64,000 nt of DNA from VFKU01 sp964620045 (GTDB lineage Bacteria; Hydrogenedentota; Hydrogenedentia; Hydrogenedentales; GCA-2746185), in assembly GCA_964620045.1 (NCBI GenBank), contig CAZUJL010000001.1, positions 186,001 to 250,000 of the forward strand, written 5' to 3'. Below the pieces are notes generated by a model, which did not search any database, was not told the DNA's origin, and worked only from the letters and a program-made list of their open reading frames with translations. A program made the translations under genes and the position numbers. This document shows positions 9,352 to 16,409 of this stretch, piece after piece (position 1 is the stretch's first letter; each line of letters opens with the position of its first letter).

Positions 9352-9756
9352 ATGACCGACGACGAATTCATCGATCTGTTTGAACGCGCCGCGCTCACGC
9401 GCGCGCAATGGACCCACGAGGCGCATCTGCGCATGGCGTGGATCTACAGCCGCCGCGAACAGGATTGCGACGCCGCCCTAAAGCGCATGCGCGCCGGCAT
9501 CCCGAAACTGAACGACGCTCTCGACACCGCGCCGCATCTTTATCACGACACCGTCACCTGCGCCTTCGGCACGCTTGTGCATGCCCGCGCGATCAGGCCG
9601 GGCTCTCCAGTAACATGGCGCGAGTTCGCGGACGCCCATCCCGAACTCTTCGACAAAATCGCCCCGATCCTGCACCGCCACTACCGCCCCGAAACCCTCG
9701 CCACCGACGCGGCCCGCACAGGCTTCATACCACCCGATCGCAATCCTCTTACCTAG
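9352..9756 (+). CDS. Conserved-looking hypothetical protein with His-rich motif
   Basis: A 134-aa soluble protein with no signal. Noticeable elements are WTHEAHLRMAW near residue 20, PHLYHDTVT near residue 60 and ILHRHYRPETL near residue 107. The spaced histidines (HEAH, HLYHD, HRHY) suggest metal binding. I do not recognise the family by name. A TTG 12 nt upstream is in frame; the ATG is preferred. It follows the phosphodiesterase by 33 nt. Confidence 0.6.
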   Translation: MTDDEFIDLFERAALTRAQWTHEAHLRMAWIYSRREQDCDAALKRMRAGIPKLNDALDTAPHLYHDTVTCAFGTLVHARAIRPGSPVTWREFADAHPELFDKIAPILHRHYRPETLATDAARTGFIPPDRNPLT

Positions 9757-9772
9757 CCACCAGCCACTCGTG

Positions 9773-9826
9773 CTTAAAAAACGCGCGGGGCCCGCAGGCC
9801 AACCCCCCGATCGGCCTACGGGCCCC
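9773..9826 (-). terminator. Intrinsic terminator for the sensor kinase gene
   Basis: A 14-bp stem with one mismatch (9787-9800 with 9813-9826), followed on the minus strand by GCGCG and a run of six T (plus-strand A run just left of 9781). It lies downstream of the minus-strand REC-kinase stop at 9943. The rest of 9757-9942 holds nothing else I can identify. Confidence 0.75.
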
Positions 9827-9942
9827 TCACTACCTAAATCTTCCAGTGCCCCCCGACACCGGCGGACCGGGTAGCGGTCCCCCCTATCATCTTGTGCACG
9901 GCCTTGTGGGCCGCAAATCGCTGGTTCCCAACCGGCGAGTAC

Positions 9943-11100
9943 TTACTCCGCAATGGGCAGGCGAATCACGAACCGTGCGCCCTTCCCATGTTTAGGCTCT
10001 TCCAGACGCACGCTGCCATTGAAGCGGCGCACGACGTTGCGCACGACACCGAGGCCGAGCCCCGTGCCGGACTGACCCTTTGTGCTGAAGAAGGTCTCGA
10101 ACACGCTTTCCCACAGGTGCTTCGGAATGCCCGAGCCCGTGTCTTCGATCGCGATGCACGTGGTGCCTTCTTCGGTGAAGCTGCTGAGGTACAGGAAGTG
10201 TTCGCCCGGCACCGGCTCCATCGCGTGGCACGCGTTCGTGATCAGGTTCATCACCGCCTGGCGCATCAGCACCGGCTCGCACACCGTCGGCGGCAGTGTC
10301 GCCGCGAGGTCCGCGTGCAACGTGGTGCGCGTTTCGCGGAAGAGCGGCGCGGCCACTTTGAGGCATGCGTTGATGACGGTGTTCAGATCCGTGTGCACCG
10401 GGCCCTTCTGGCCGGGGCGCAGGTAGTTCATCGTCGACCGCACAAGGTCCGCGCAGTACTGCACCTGGTTCTTCATGGTGTCCAGGCGCTTCGTCAAATC
10501 ATCACGCTCCGGTTTCATCAACAACAACTCGATGTGGCTGTTGATCACCGTGAGCGGAGTTCCCATGTCGTGCATCATGCCGGAGACAACGCGGCCGAGC
10601 GTTTCGAAGCGGCTCGCTTCGAGCGCGAGCTTCTCGAACATGCGCCGTTCTTTTTCCTGACGAAATTTCGCGTGCGCCGCGCGGACCATGTCCAGCATCA
10701 CGGCGTTATCGAAGGGTTTTTCCATGTAGGCGAACGCGCCGTACTCGACCGCTTTCATCGCGGTCTCGAGCTGGCCGTAGCCGGTGAAGATGATCACCTG
10801 AATGTCGGAATCGATCTGCTTCACTTCGCGGAGCAGATCCACGCCGGATTTTTCCGGCATGCGCAGGTCGGTGATGATGAGTTCGATCGGCTGCTGCTTG
10901 AGGACTTCGAGCGCCTCGCTCACGCGCGTGGCAAGATGGACGTCGTAGTCCTCCTTGAGCAGCATGCGCAGCGCCTGGCGCGGCCCGTTTTCATCGTCGA
11001 CGACGAGGATGTGGGCGTGGCGTGAAGTAGCAGTGACGTCCTGCGGCGAAACATCGCCCAGGGCGTACTTTCCGGTTTCTTGCGTTGTCTGAACGGCCAT
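9943..11100 (-). CDS. Receiver-histidine kinase hybrid (REC-HisKA-HATPase)
   Basis: Cytoplasmic signalling protein of 385 aa. The N-terminal receiver domain has the acidic pair Asp35/Asp36 in LVVDDE, phospho-acceptor Asp78 in ITDLRMP, and the conserved Lys in EKPF. A DHp helix follows with phospho-accepting His177 in MMHDMGTPLTV, then a HATPase with NLITNACHA (N box), EDTGSGIP (G1), FFSTKGQSGTGLGLGV (F/G2). There is no membrane segment, so input arrives through the receiver rather than a sensor domain. The ATG at 11100 has AGGAG about 11 nt upstream; an open frame continues to 11280 but looks non-coding. No adjacent response regulator. Confidence 0.88.
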   Translation of the reverse strand: MAVQTTQETGKYALGDVSPQDVTATSRHAHILVVDDENGPRQALRMLLKEDYDVHLATRVSEALEVLKQQPIELIITDLRMPEKSGVDLLREVKQIDSDIQVIIFTGYGQLETAMKAVEYGAFAYMEKPFDNAVMLDMVRAAHAKFRQEKERRMFEKLALEASRFETLGRVVSGMMHDMGTPLTVINSHIELLLMKPERDDLTKRLDTMKNQVQYCADLVRSTMNYLRPGQKGPVHTDLNTVINACLKVAAPLFRETRTTLHADLAATLPPTVCEPVLMRQAVMNLITNACHAMEPVPGEHFLYLSSFTEEGTTCIAIEDTGSGIPKHLWESVFETFFSTKGQSGTGLGLGVVRNVVRRFNGSVRLEEPKHGKGARFVIRLPIAE

Positions 11101-11233
11101 CGGGGGGCTTGCTCCTGTTGCGTTCCTTGCCTTCCGCTGGCGAACCACAGTGCAACGGGAATGCCATGCACGCCGTAACATCCATAAATTACTGCAGTTA
11201 CATGACTTACAATTTTTGTCACTCTGCGGGATC

Positions 11234-11289
11234 TGGACAAAATTGCACGAAAACAGGGCCAAATCGAGGTCCGCGCACAATTTTGTCCA
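11234..11289. promoter_or_regulatory. Perfect 12-bp inverted repeat upstream of sensor kinase
   Basis: TGGACAAAATTG at 11234-11245 and its exact complement at 11278-11289, separated by 32 nt. It lies 134-189 bp upstream of the minus-strand kinase start. It could be a pair of operator half-sites, two sites for one regulator, or the stem of a long hairpin. Confidence 0.45.
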
Positions 11290-11300
11290 CCTCCCGGGAA

Positions 11301-11320
11301 CGCCAATCTCCCGATTGGCG
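11301..11320. other. Small perfect hairpin CGCCAATC-TCCC-GATTGGCG
   Basis: An 8-bp stem with a 4-nt loop, followed on the plus strand by CTCTTAAGATTTT. It may be a weak terminator or part of the regulatory region between the kinase and the structured stretch that follows. Confidence 0.35.
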
Positions 11321-11499
11321 CTCTTAAGATTTTCCCATTTCCGAGCGCAACAGAGTGCGCATATTCGTATAGAGAGGTAAGCGGAGCCGTATCGGACCCG
11401 TGAAGGTTGAGCCGGAACCTCGGTTCACGGTACAGTGTTCGAGTAGCAACAGCCCAACCTAGGCGGAGTGCCGGGTTCGCGGGCGAAAGGGAAGAACCA

Positions 11500-11673
11500 A
11501 TGAGCAGCAGCGTACACAACGGAGGCGTCGGCATGATGACCATGTCGCTCGTCGCGTCGTGCCCGGCTGCCTCGCGTTCCCTTTTTGCGATCGCGAATTG
11601 GCCGGCGACCGTGGCGACGCGAAAGCATCGCGCGGACGCGATTCCCCTCGGAGGAATTGATGGGCTGAGCTAA
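11500..11673 (+). CDS. Doubtful 57-aa ORF
   Basis: ATG start with only a poor ribosome site (GGGAAGAACC). The product has a Met/Val-rich middle (VGMMTMSLVASC) and no recognised motif. It ends 20 nt before the strong terminator, which is the only contextual support. It may simply be an open frame inside a structured RNA. Confidence 0.2.
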   Translation: MSSSVHNGGVGMMTMSLVASCPAASRSLFAIANWPATVATRKHRADAIPLGGIDGLS

Positions 11674-11692
11674 ACCTCAGACAAAATCAATC

Positions 11693-11735
11693 AAACGCCG
11701 CAGGTGGAATCAAAGCCACCTGCGGCGTTTCGTTT
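11693..11735 (+). terminator. Strong intrinsic terminator
   Basis: Perfect 15-bp stem (11693-11707 with 11716-11730), 8-nt loop, then CGTTTTACTC. It ends whatever transcript covers 11398-11690 and separates it from the SD-led gene at 11784. Confidence 0.8.
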
Positions 11736-11783
11736 TACTCAGTTTAACTTCCCGCACAAGCGGGTCATAGAAAGGAGTTACTC

Positions 11784-11990
11784 ATGAAAAATCAGATTAA
11801 CCGAACGAACTCGGACGCGCCGTCGGCGTGGACGAAGGACACGCACCGCGACGCGACCAAGCGTAATTTCATGGGTCACTTCGACGCTGTACGCGCTGGT
11901 CTTGTACTGCTTCAGGAGGAAGTTTTGCTGAGCGGCAGCGGAAGACAATGTGTGAGGGGAGGAGGGTGTGATGTCTGCTTACAACCCTGA
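11784..11990 (+). CDS. Small 68-aa protein or translational leader
   Basis: Preceded by one of the best Shine-Dalgarno sites in the window (AAGGAGTT, 5 nt before the ATG), so translation initiation is very likely. The first ~30 residues are polar and charged, the middle is hydrophobic (VRAGLVLLQEEVLL) and the tail is Cys-containing (RGGGCDVCLQP). The last 20 nt overlap the next gene, whose own SD lies inside this frame, so translational coupling is plausible. No family recognised. Confidence 0.5.
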   Translation: MKNQINRTNSDAPSAWTKDTHRDATKRNFMGHFDAVRAGLVLLQEEVLLSGSGRQCVRGGGCDVCLQP

Positions 11991-12393
11991 TTTTTGGGAA
12001 CTGCCGACGGGCAGTGAGTATTTGGAAAACCTGCCCGCGTCGCGCGGTCTGTGGCACGAGACGGAAATTGATCGTCAGCGCCGGTATGCGTTCGCGGAGT
12101 TCTTCCAGGAAGTGAAGCCGGTCGTGGGACAGTTGCTGGATGTGCGCCTGACGCGCCGCCAGCGGGAAGTCCTGAAACTGTACTACTTCCATGGCAAGAC
12201 ACAGGAGGACATCGCCACCATCCTCGATCTGACACAGTCCACGGTGAGCCGGCACTTGTTCGGCACGATGCGCCGGGGACGCAAGGTCGGCGGAGCGATT
12301 CCGAAGTTGCGGCGCATGATCGAAAACACGAAGGATGGTCGCGTGGATCAGGCCTTCGGCGTGCTGCGCGGCAAACTGGCCGAGGCAGTTTAA
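11971..12393 (+). CDS. Stand-alone sigma-70 region 4-like HTH protein
   Basis: A 140-aa probable DNA-binding regulator. Residues about 60-100 look like sigma region 4: LTRRQREVLKLYYFHGKTQ then EDIATILDLTQSTVSRHLFG, the helix-turn-helix that reads -35 elements. No region 2 is present, so it cannot act as a complete sigma factor by itself; similar fragments act as partner regulators or phage-type activators. GGAGGAGG lies 5 nt before the ATG; a GTG at 11968 is possible. It is coupled to the upstream 68-aa ORF and followed by a large hairpin. Confidence 0.75.
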   Translation: MSAYNPDFWELPTGSEYLENLPASRGLWHETEIDRQRRYAFAEFFQEVKPVVGQLLDVRLTRRQREVLKLYYFHGKTQEDIATILDLTQSTVSRHLFGTMRRGRKVGGAIPKLRRMIENTKDGRVDQAFGVLRGKLAEAV

Positions 12394-12404
12394 TACCTTT
12401 AAAA

Positions 12405-12462
12405 ACGCCCCGGGTGGGCTGGAGACGTGGGAGACTCCAGTTCCGCCCGGGGCGTCCGATTT
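12405..12462 (+). terminator. Branched hairpin after the sigma-like gene
   Basis: An outer 10-bp stem (12405-12414 with 12446-12455) encloses an inner 6-bp stem CTGGAG/CTCCAG (12419-12424 with 12435-12440). CCGATTTTCC follows. It probably terminates the sigma-like transcript. The nested form is more elaborate than a usual terminator. The rest of 12463-12776 holds a possible promoter and the OmpA leader. Confidence 0.6.
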
Positions 12463-12580
12463 TCCGGCAAGTCCGGTATCCGTTGCATGGCCGCTGGCAC
12501 GATTCGCACTTTTTCCAGCAACGCGCTCCAAGCCGGGTCAATTCGTGAAATAGCCAATAGGAGATTCCTAAAAAATCTGC

Positions 12581-12609
12581 TGGACTTTCGATTCACGCTT
12601 CGCTAAACT
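12581..12609 (+). promoter_or_regulatory. Possible promoter of the OmpA-like gene
   Basis: TGGACT at 12581-12586, a 17-nt spacer, then TAAACT at 12604-12609. Each hexamer is a 4/6-type match to the sigma-70 consensus. It would give a leader of about 160 nt, which contains CTCTC/GAGAG pairing near 12657-12675. Weak evidence. Confidence 0.35.
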
Positions 12610-12776
12610 ATTGACCGTCGGGATATTCTTCGCGGAATTACCCGGCACCCTCCCGTGTCTCTCACGGCGAGAGGCGGGGATCTTTTGAGGTGGTTCCGGA
12701 AGGGAGCGTTGGTCTCTCTCATCCGGTTTACAGAGTTAACGACTGCGACGCGCAGCGAAAATCGAAGGAGCGATAC

Positions 12777-13442
12777 ATGAAGAAGGCAATGGTGGTAATG
12801 ATGGCGGTCGCGGTTGCACTCACCGCATTCTCGGCGGGCGCTCAGGTCCGTTCGTGGGACAACCTCGACTGGTGGGCACAGAGTGGCGCGAAGACGGATC
12901 CGGTGAAGGATCACGCGCGCTCGGGTTACTGGTGGTGGCCGACAGATCCGGCGTCCAACTCGGACGACAAGGAACTGTGGGGCAACCGTGGCGTCGTGTA
13001 CGGCAAGTGGGTTCCGAAGGCTGAAGCCGCCGCTCCGGCTGCTCCGGCTGCTCCGCCCGCTGCCCCGGCCGCGCCGAAGGTTACGCGCCAGGTGCCGGTG
13101 TTCAACCACGTTCTGTTCGACTTCGACAAGTCGAATGTGAAGCCGGAAGGCCGCACGGAAATCGGCAAAGTCGTCGATCTCCTCAAGCAGTACCCGAAGG
13201 ACACGGTTACGGTTGAAGGTCACACCGACAACGTGAACCGCTCGGGCGATGCGCAGTACAACCAGAAGCTCGGTCAGCGCCGCGCCGACGCCGTTGCCAA
13301 GGTCATCACCGACGGCGGCATCGACAAGGGTCGCGTCTCCACCGCGAGCTTCGGCGACACGCGTCCGGCTGTTGCAAACGACACCGATGCGAACCGCGCG
13401 CTGAACCGCCGCGTGGTGTTCGTCTACAAAGTTAACGAGTAA
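12777..13442 (+). CDS. OmpA-family peptidoglycan-binding protein
   Basis: Envelope protein of 221 aa linking to peptidoglycan. A Sec signal (residues 1-22, MKKAMVVMMAVAVALTAFSAGA) leads to a short aromatic region (WDNLDWWAQ, SGYWWWP) and an Ala/Pro linker near residues 81-98. The C-terminal OmpA domain has FDFDKSNVKPEG, VEGHTDN and the LGQRRADAV helix that binds diaminopimelate. There is no N-terminal beta-barrel of the classic size, so it resembles Pal or short OmpA-like proteins. Start set by AAGGAG 7 nt upstream; the frame is open further upstream but is not conserved-looking. A UUCG-capped terminator follows. Confidence 0.9.
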   Translation: MKKAMVVMMAVAVALTAFSAGAQVRSWDNLDWWAQSGAKTDPVKDHARSGYWWWPTDPASNSDDKELWGNRGVVYGKWVPKAEAAAPAAPAAPPAAPAAPKVTRQVPVFNHVLFDFDKSNVKPEGRTEIGKVVDLLKQYPKDTVTVEGHTDNVNRSGDAQYNQKLGQRRADAVAKVITDGGIDKGRVSTASFGDTRPAVANDTDANRALNRRVVFVYKVNE

Positions 13443-13462
13443 TGCACTCACGATAGTCTGAC

Positions 13463-13500
13463 CGCGGGCCGGTATCTTCGGATACCGGCCCGCGTTGTTT
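13463..13500 (+). terminator. Intrinsic terminator with UUCG tetraloop
   Basis: Perfect 14-bp stem (13463-13476 with 13481-13494) closed by TTCG and followed by TTGTTTAT. It ends the OmpA-like transcript. Confidence 0.9.
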
Positions 13501-13518
13501 ATAGAAGGGTTTTGGTGG

Positions 13519-13537
13519 CATCGGCTTCCAGCCGATG
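13519..13537. repeat. Short palindrome CATCGGCT-TCC-AGCCGATG
   Basis: An 8-bp stem with a TCC loop, the same 8-3-8 build as the family A repeat at 2848. Flanking TTGGTG and CACCAA can extend the fold. It lies between the ompA-like terminator and xerD. Confidence 0.45.
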
Positions 13538-13575
13538 AAGTCACTTGGAAGCACCAACGCTTCTAGGAGATGCTC

Positions 13576-14496
13576 ATGGGGGAAGCCGCGCGCGACGCAG
13601 AGAACGCCACGCCCTTGCAGGATGCGCTCGATCGCTTCCTGCGCGCGACGGTGTTCGAATCCGGCCTCGCGGAAAAAACGCTCGCGGCCTACGCGGCCGA
13701 TCTACGCGCCTACCTCGACTTCCTCGCGGGCCAGAAAATCACCAAGCCCGATCGCGTCACACGCGACGCCGTGCTCGATCACCTGATCGCGCTGCGCAAG
13801 GCCGGCCTCTCCCCCCGCTCCTCCGCGCGGCACCTGAGCGCGATCCGGCGCTTCCACCGCTTCATGGCGCAGGAAAAGATTGCGTCCTCGGATCCAACCA
13901 ACGACTTTGATTCACCACGCACGGTACGCGCGCTGCCCAGCGTGCTGTCGCAACGCGATCTCGAAAAAATTCTCGCCGCGCCGGATACCGCGACGCCGGA
14001 AGGCGTGCGCGACGCTGCGATCCTCGAACTCTTCTATTCGTCCGGTCTGCGCATCTCGGAGCTCGCGTCGCTCACGATGCAGGATGTGTCGCTCGCCGAA
14101 TCCACCGTGCGCGTGCGCGGCAAAGGATCGAAGGTGCGTCTCGCGCCGCTCGGCGCAAAGGCGCGCGAACGGATCAACGCCTGGCTCGCGATCCGCAACG
14201 AGTGGAAACCGAAACAACCGGTGCTGTTCATCAGCAAGCGCGGCGCGCGCATGGGCCGCACCAGTGTGTGGACGATCGTGAAGAAGGCCGTGCGCGATGC
14301 CGGCGTCCGCGGTGACGTCACGCCGCACACGTTGCGTCACACCTTCGCGACGCATCTCCTCGACGGCGGCGCGGACTTACGCGCAGTGCAGGAAATGCTC
14401 GGCCACTCGGATATCTCAACGACGCAGATTTATACGCACGTGTCGACCGATCGCCTCGCGAAAGCACACCGCAGCTTCCATCCGCGCGCGAAGTGA
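13576..14496 (+). CDS. xerD: Tyrosine recombinase XerD
   Basis: Site-specific recombinase that resolves chromosome dimers at dif together with XerC. An N-terminal SAM-like domain (residues about 10-110) is followed by the catalytic domain with the full set of active residues: Arg159 (SGLRISEL), Lys183 (VRGKGSK), His251 and Arg254 (HTLRHTFATHLL), His277 (LGHSDIST) and nucleophile Tyr286 (IYTHV). At 306 aa it has the normal length of chromosomal XerC/D. AGGAG sits 6 nt before the ATG at 13576 and overlaps the alternative ATG at 13570, so the second start is chosen. No integrase context, so a housekeeping role is likely. Confidence 0.88.
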   Translation: MGEAARDAENATPLQDALDRFLRATVFESGLAEKTLAAYAADLRAYLDFLAGQKITKPDRVTRDAVLDHLIALRKAGLSPRSSARHLSAIRRFHRFMAQEKIASSDPTNDFDSPRTVRALPSVLSQRDLEKILAAPDTATPEGVRDAAILELFYSSGLRISELASLTMQDVSLAESTVRVRGKGSKVRLAPLGAKARERINAWLAIRNEWKPKQPVLFISKRGARMGRTSVWTIVKKAVRDAGVRGDVTPHTLRHTFATHLLDGGADLRAVQEMLGHSDISTTQIYTHVSTDRLAKAHRSFHPRAK

Positions 14497-14498
14497 AC

Positions 14499-15005
14499 TT
14501 AGAGTTCCTGTCCAAATTCCTTCATGATGGCAAGGATGGCTTCGCGTTTGTGCGGCTTATCCGGAAGATAATCACGCCAAGTAAAGAACTCTGGCACCCA
14601 TTGGGGATTGGCGCCAGCTTCCAATAACAGTCGCACCATTTCATGATTACCCGAGGACACTCCCGCACAAATTACCGTGTCCCATGTGTCAGACGTCACG
14701 TTTGGATTGGCACCCAGTGAAAGAAGAAGACGAGCCATCGATAAATCGCCAAGCAAAGCCGCGCTCATCAATGGCGTCGACCCATCATGCGATATCGCGT
14801 TTACATCGAATCCATTCTCGGCCAGAAAACGCACTGCGTCACACTGATGTTCCACGACCAAGTAGTGCAATGCAGTTTCATCAATATGCGCTCGGCGCGC
14901 GTGACGCAGGGCCGGATGATGAGCAAGCATTTGGAGTGCTTTCGCACGATCTACGACAGCGGCATCCATGAACTCCCACAAAAGTTCTTGAGAAGTTTCT
15001 GACAT
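14499..15005 (-). CDS. Ankyrin-repeat protein
   Basis: A 168-aa cytoplasmic protein with three to four ankyrin units. The clearest are DETALHYLVVEHQCDAVRFL near residue 42, DGSTPLMSAALLGDLSMARL near residue 74 and a unit ending EMVRLLLEAGANP near residue 130. It has no signal peptide or catalytic domain. Ankyrin stacks bind other proteins, and the partner is unknown. It converges on xerD with a 2-nt gap. Confidence 0.8.
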   Translation of the reverse strand: MSETSQELLWEFMDAAVVDRAKALQMLAHHPALRHARRAHIDETALHYLVVEHQCDAVRFLAENGFDVNAISHDGSTPLMSAALLGDLSMARLLLSLGANPNVTSDTWDTVICAGVSSGNHEMVRLLLEAGANPQWVPEFFTWRDYLPDKPHKREAILAIMKEFGQEL

Positions 15006-15036
15006 CCCGCGTCCTATCGTCCAGGCCCACGCCTGC

Positions 15037-16266
15037 TCAGCCGGTAAAAACGTTCCAGAGACCCTTCACCAGCGTCAGGTGCCGGTTCAGTTTCAGATTT
15101 GGTTCTTTGCCCGCGCCCATTCGCTGCATCTGCGCCTGATGCCAGAGGTTCTGCAGCATGTCGTCGAATTGCCGGATGCCTATGTTCACGCGCGCGACGG
15201 GCGACTGCTTTAGCTCGCCGCTGATGAACTTTCCGGCAATGTCGGGATCGAGCGCGAAGGGCCGCGCGAGGCCGACAAAGTCCACGTCGCCCGCGGCCAG
15301 AATCTCGCTCATGGTGGCCGAGGTGCGCAGGCCGCCGGTGAGCATCAGTGGGATCTTCGTGGTCTTGCGAATCTTGCGCGCGTACTCCAGGAAATAGGCC
15401 TCGCGCTGTTTCGTGCTCTCGCGCACGGGCGCGTCCATTTCGCCGGAACCCACCATCAGCGGGTTCTCGTAGTTACCGCCGGAAATCTCCAGCAGATCGA
15501 TACCTTCGGCTTCCAAGGCATGGACGACGGCGGCCGAATCCTCTTCGGTGAAGCCGCCGCGCTGGAAGTCCGCGCTGTTCAGCTTCACCGAAACGGCGTA
15601 GGCCTTGCCGCAGACCGTGCGAATCGCGCGCACCACTTCCAGCAACAGGCGCATGCGCTTTTCCGGCGTGCCGCCCCAATCGTCCGTGCGCTGGTTCACG
15701 CGCGGCGACAGGAACGAGCTGATCAAATAGCCATGCGCGGCGTGTATCTCCACGCCATCGAAGCCCGCCTTCTGCAATACCTCCGCCGTGCGCGCGAAGC
15801 GGCGGATGACGTCCCGAATCTCTTCTTCAGTCGCCGCGCGCGGCGCGGTGAACATTGGGCCGTATCCCTCGAGCGCGACCGCCGACGGCGCGATCACGAG
15901 CGACGACACACCGCGCGGCGTCTGGCGTCCCGGATGACTGATCTGCGCCCATAGCGCGGTGCCGTTGGCCTTGGTGCGCGCCGCCCATTCGCGCAACAAC
16001 GCGAGGCCGCTCTCGTCCTCGACCACGACGTTGCGCGGCCCTTCGAGCGCGCGCTTATCGACCATGATGTTTCCGGTCATCAACACGCCCGCGCCGCCGC
16101 GGCCCCAGCGCTCATACAACCGGATGAGTTCCGGCGTCGGCTGATGGTCGGCATCCGCCATCTGCTCGGTCATCGAGGCCTTGATGATGCGATTGCGAAC
16201 CTGCGCGCCGCAGGGCAACGTAAAGGATTGGCCCAGCGCGGCGGACGACGGCGGATTTTGGGTCAT
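15037..16266 (-). CDS. NADH:flavin oxidoreductase, Old Yellow Enzyme family
   Basis: FMN-dependent ene-reductase-like TIM barrel of 409 aa in the cytoplasm. Visible features are the start LPCGAQVRNRIIKASMTE, the active-site segment HAAHGYLISSFLSPRVNQR with DWGG after it (near residue 185), and the FMN phosphate region PLMLTGGLR followed by DFVGLARPFALDPD. There is no C-terminal 4Fe-4S/FAD extension, so it is the short NemA-like class rather than 2,4-dienoyl-CoA reductase. GGAGG precedes the ATG by 6 nt. Divergent from the thiolase pair. Confidence 0.88.
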   Translation of the reverse strand: MTQNPPSSAALGQSFTLPCGAQVRNRIIKASMTEQMADADHQPTPELIRLYERWGRGGAGVLMTGNIMVDKRALEGPRNVVVEDESGLALLREWAARTKANGTALWAQISHPGRQTPRGVSSLVIAPSAVALEGYGPMFTAPRAATEEEIRDVIRRFARTAEVLQKAGFDGVEIHAAHGYLISSFLSPRVNQRTDDWGGTPEKRMRLLLEVVRAIRTVCGKAYAVSVKLNSADFQRGGFTEEDSAAVVHALEAEGIDLLEISGGNYENPLMVGSGEMDAPVRESTKQREAYFLEYARKIRKTTKIPLMLTGGLRTSATMSEILAAGDVDFVGLARPFALDPDIAGKFISGELKQSPVARVNIGIRQFDDMLQNLWHQAQMQRMGAGKEPNLKLNRHLTLVKGLWNVFTG

Positions 16267-16409
16267 GGAAACCTCCGAAAAATGCAGCGATGGCGACCAT
16301 AGAGCACCGGCCCGCTCCGCCGCAACTGGTATCGCGAGGCCCAGTGGCGCTGGTTTGACATTACCGCTAGTTTTGCCATAATCCCGCGGGTTTACGAGGC
16401 GGAGGCGGC

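Larger units (their letters stand above)
11398..11735 (+). ncRNA. Candidate structured RNA or leader ending in a terminator
   Basis: About 340 nt with little coding character. An opening hairpin pairs CCGTGAA (11398-11404) with TTCACGG (11424-11430) and has an inner GGTT/AACC pairing. A second possible hairpin begins around 11453, and the stretch ends in a 15-bp terminator at 11693-11730. This pattern fits a small RNA or a riboregulator upstream of the 68-aa/sigma-like genes. It matches no riboswitch class whose consensus I could recall. A short ORF at 11500-11673 lies inside. Confidence 0.35.

Noticed and set aside
11398..11735. Known riboswitch (c-di-GMP, c-di-AMP or cobalamin) in the leader
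   Set aside because: None of the conserved cores I know for these classes could be matched; left as an unassigned structured RNA.
13576..14496. XerD as a phage or integron integrase
   Set aside because: No attachment-site repeats, excisionase or phage genes nearby; length and motifs fit chromosomal XerC/D.
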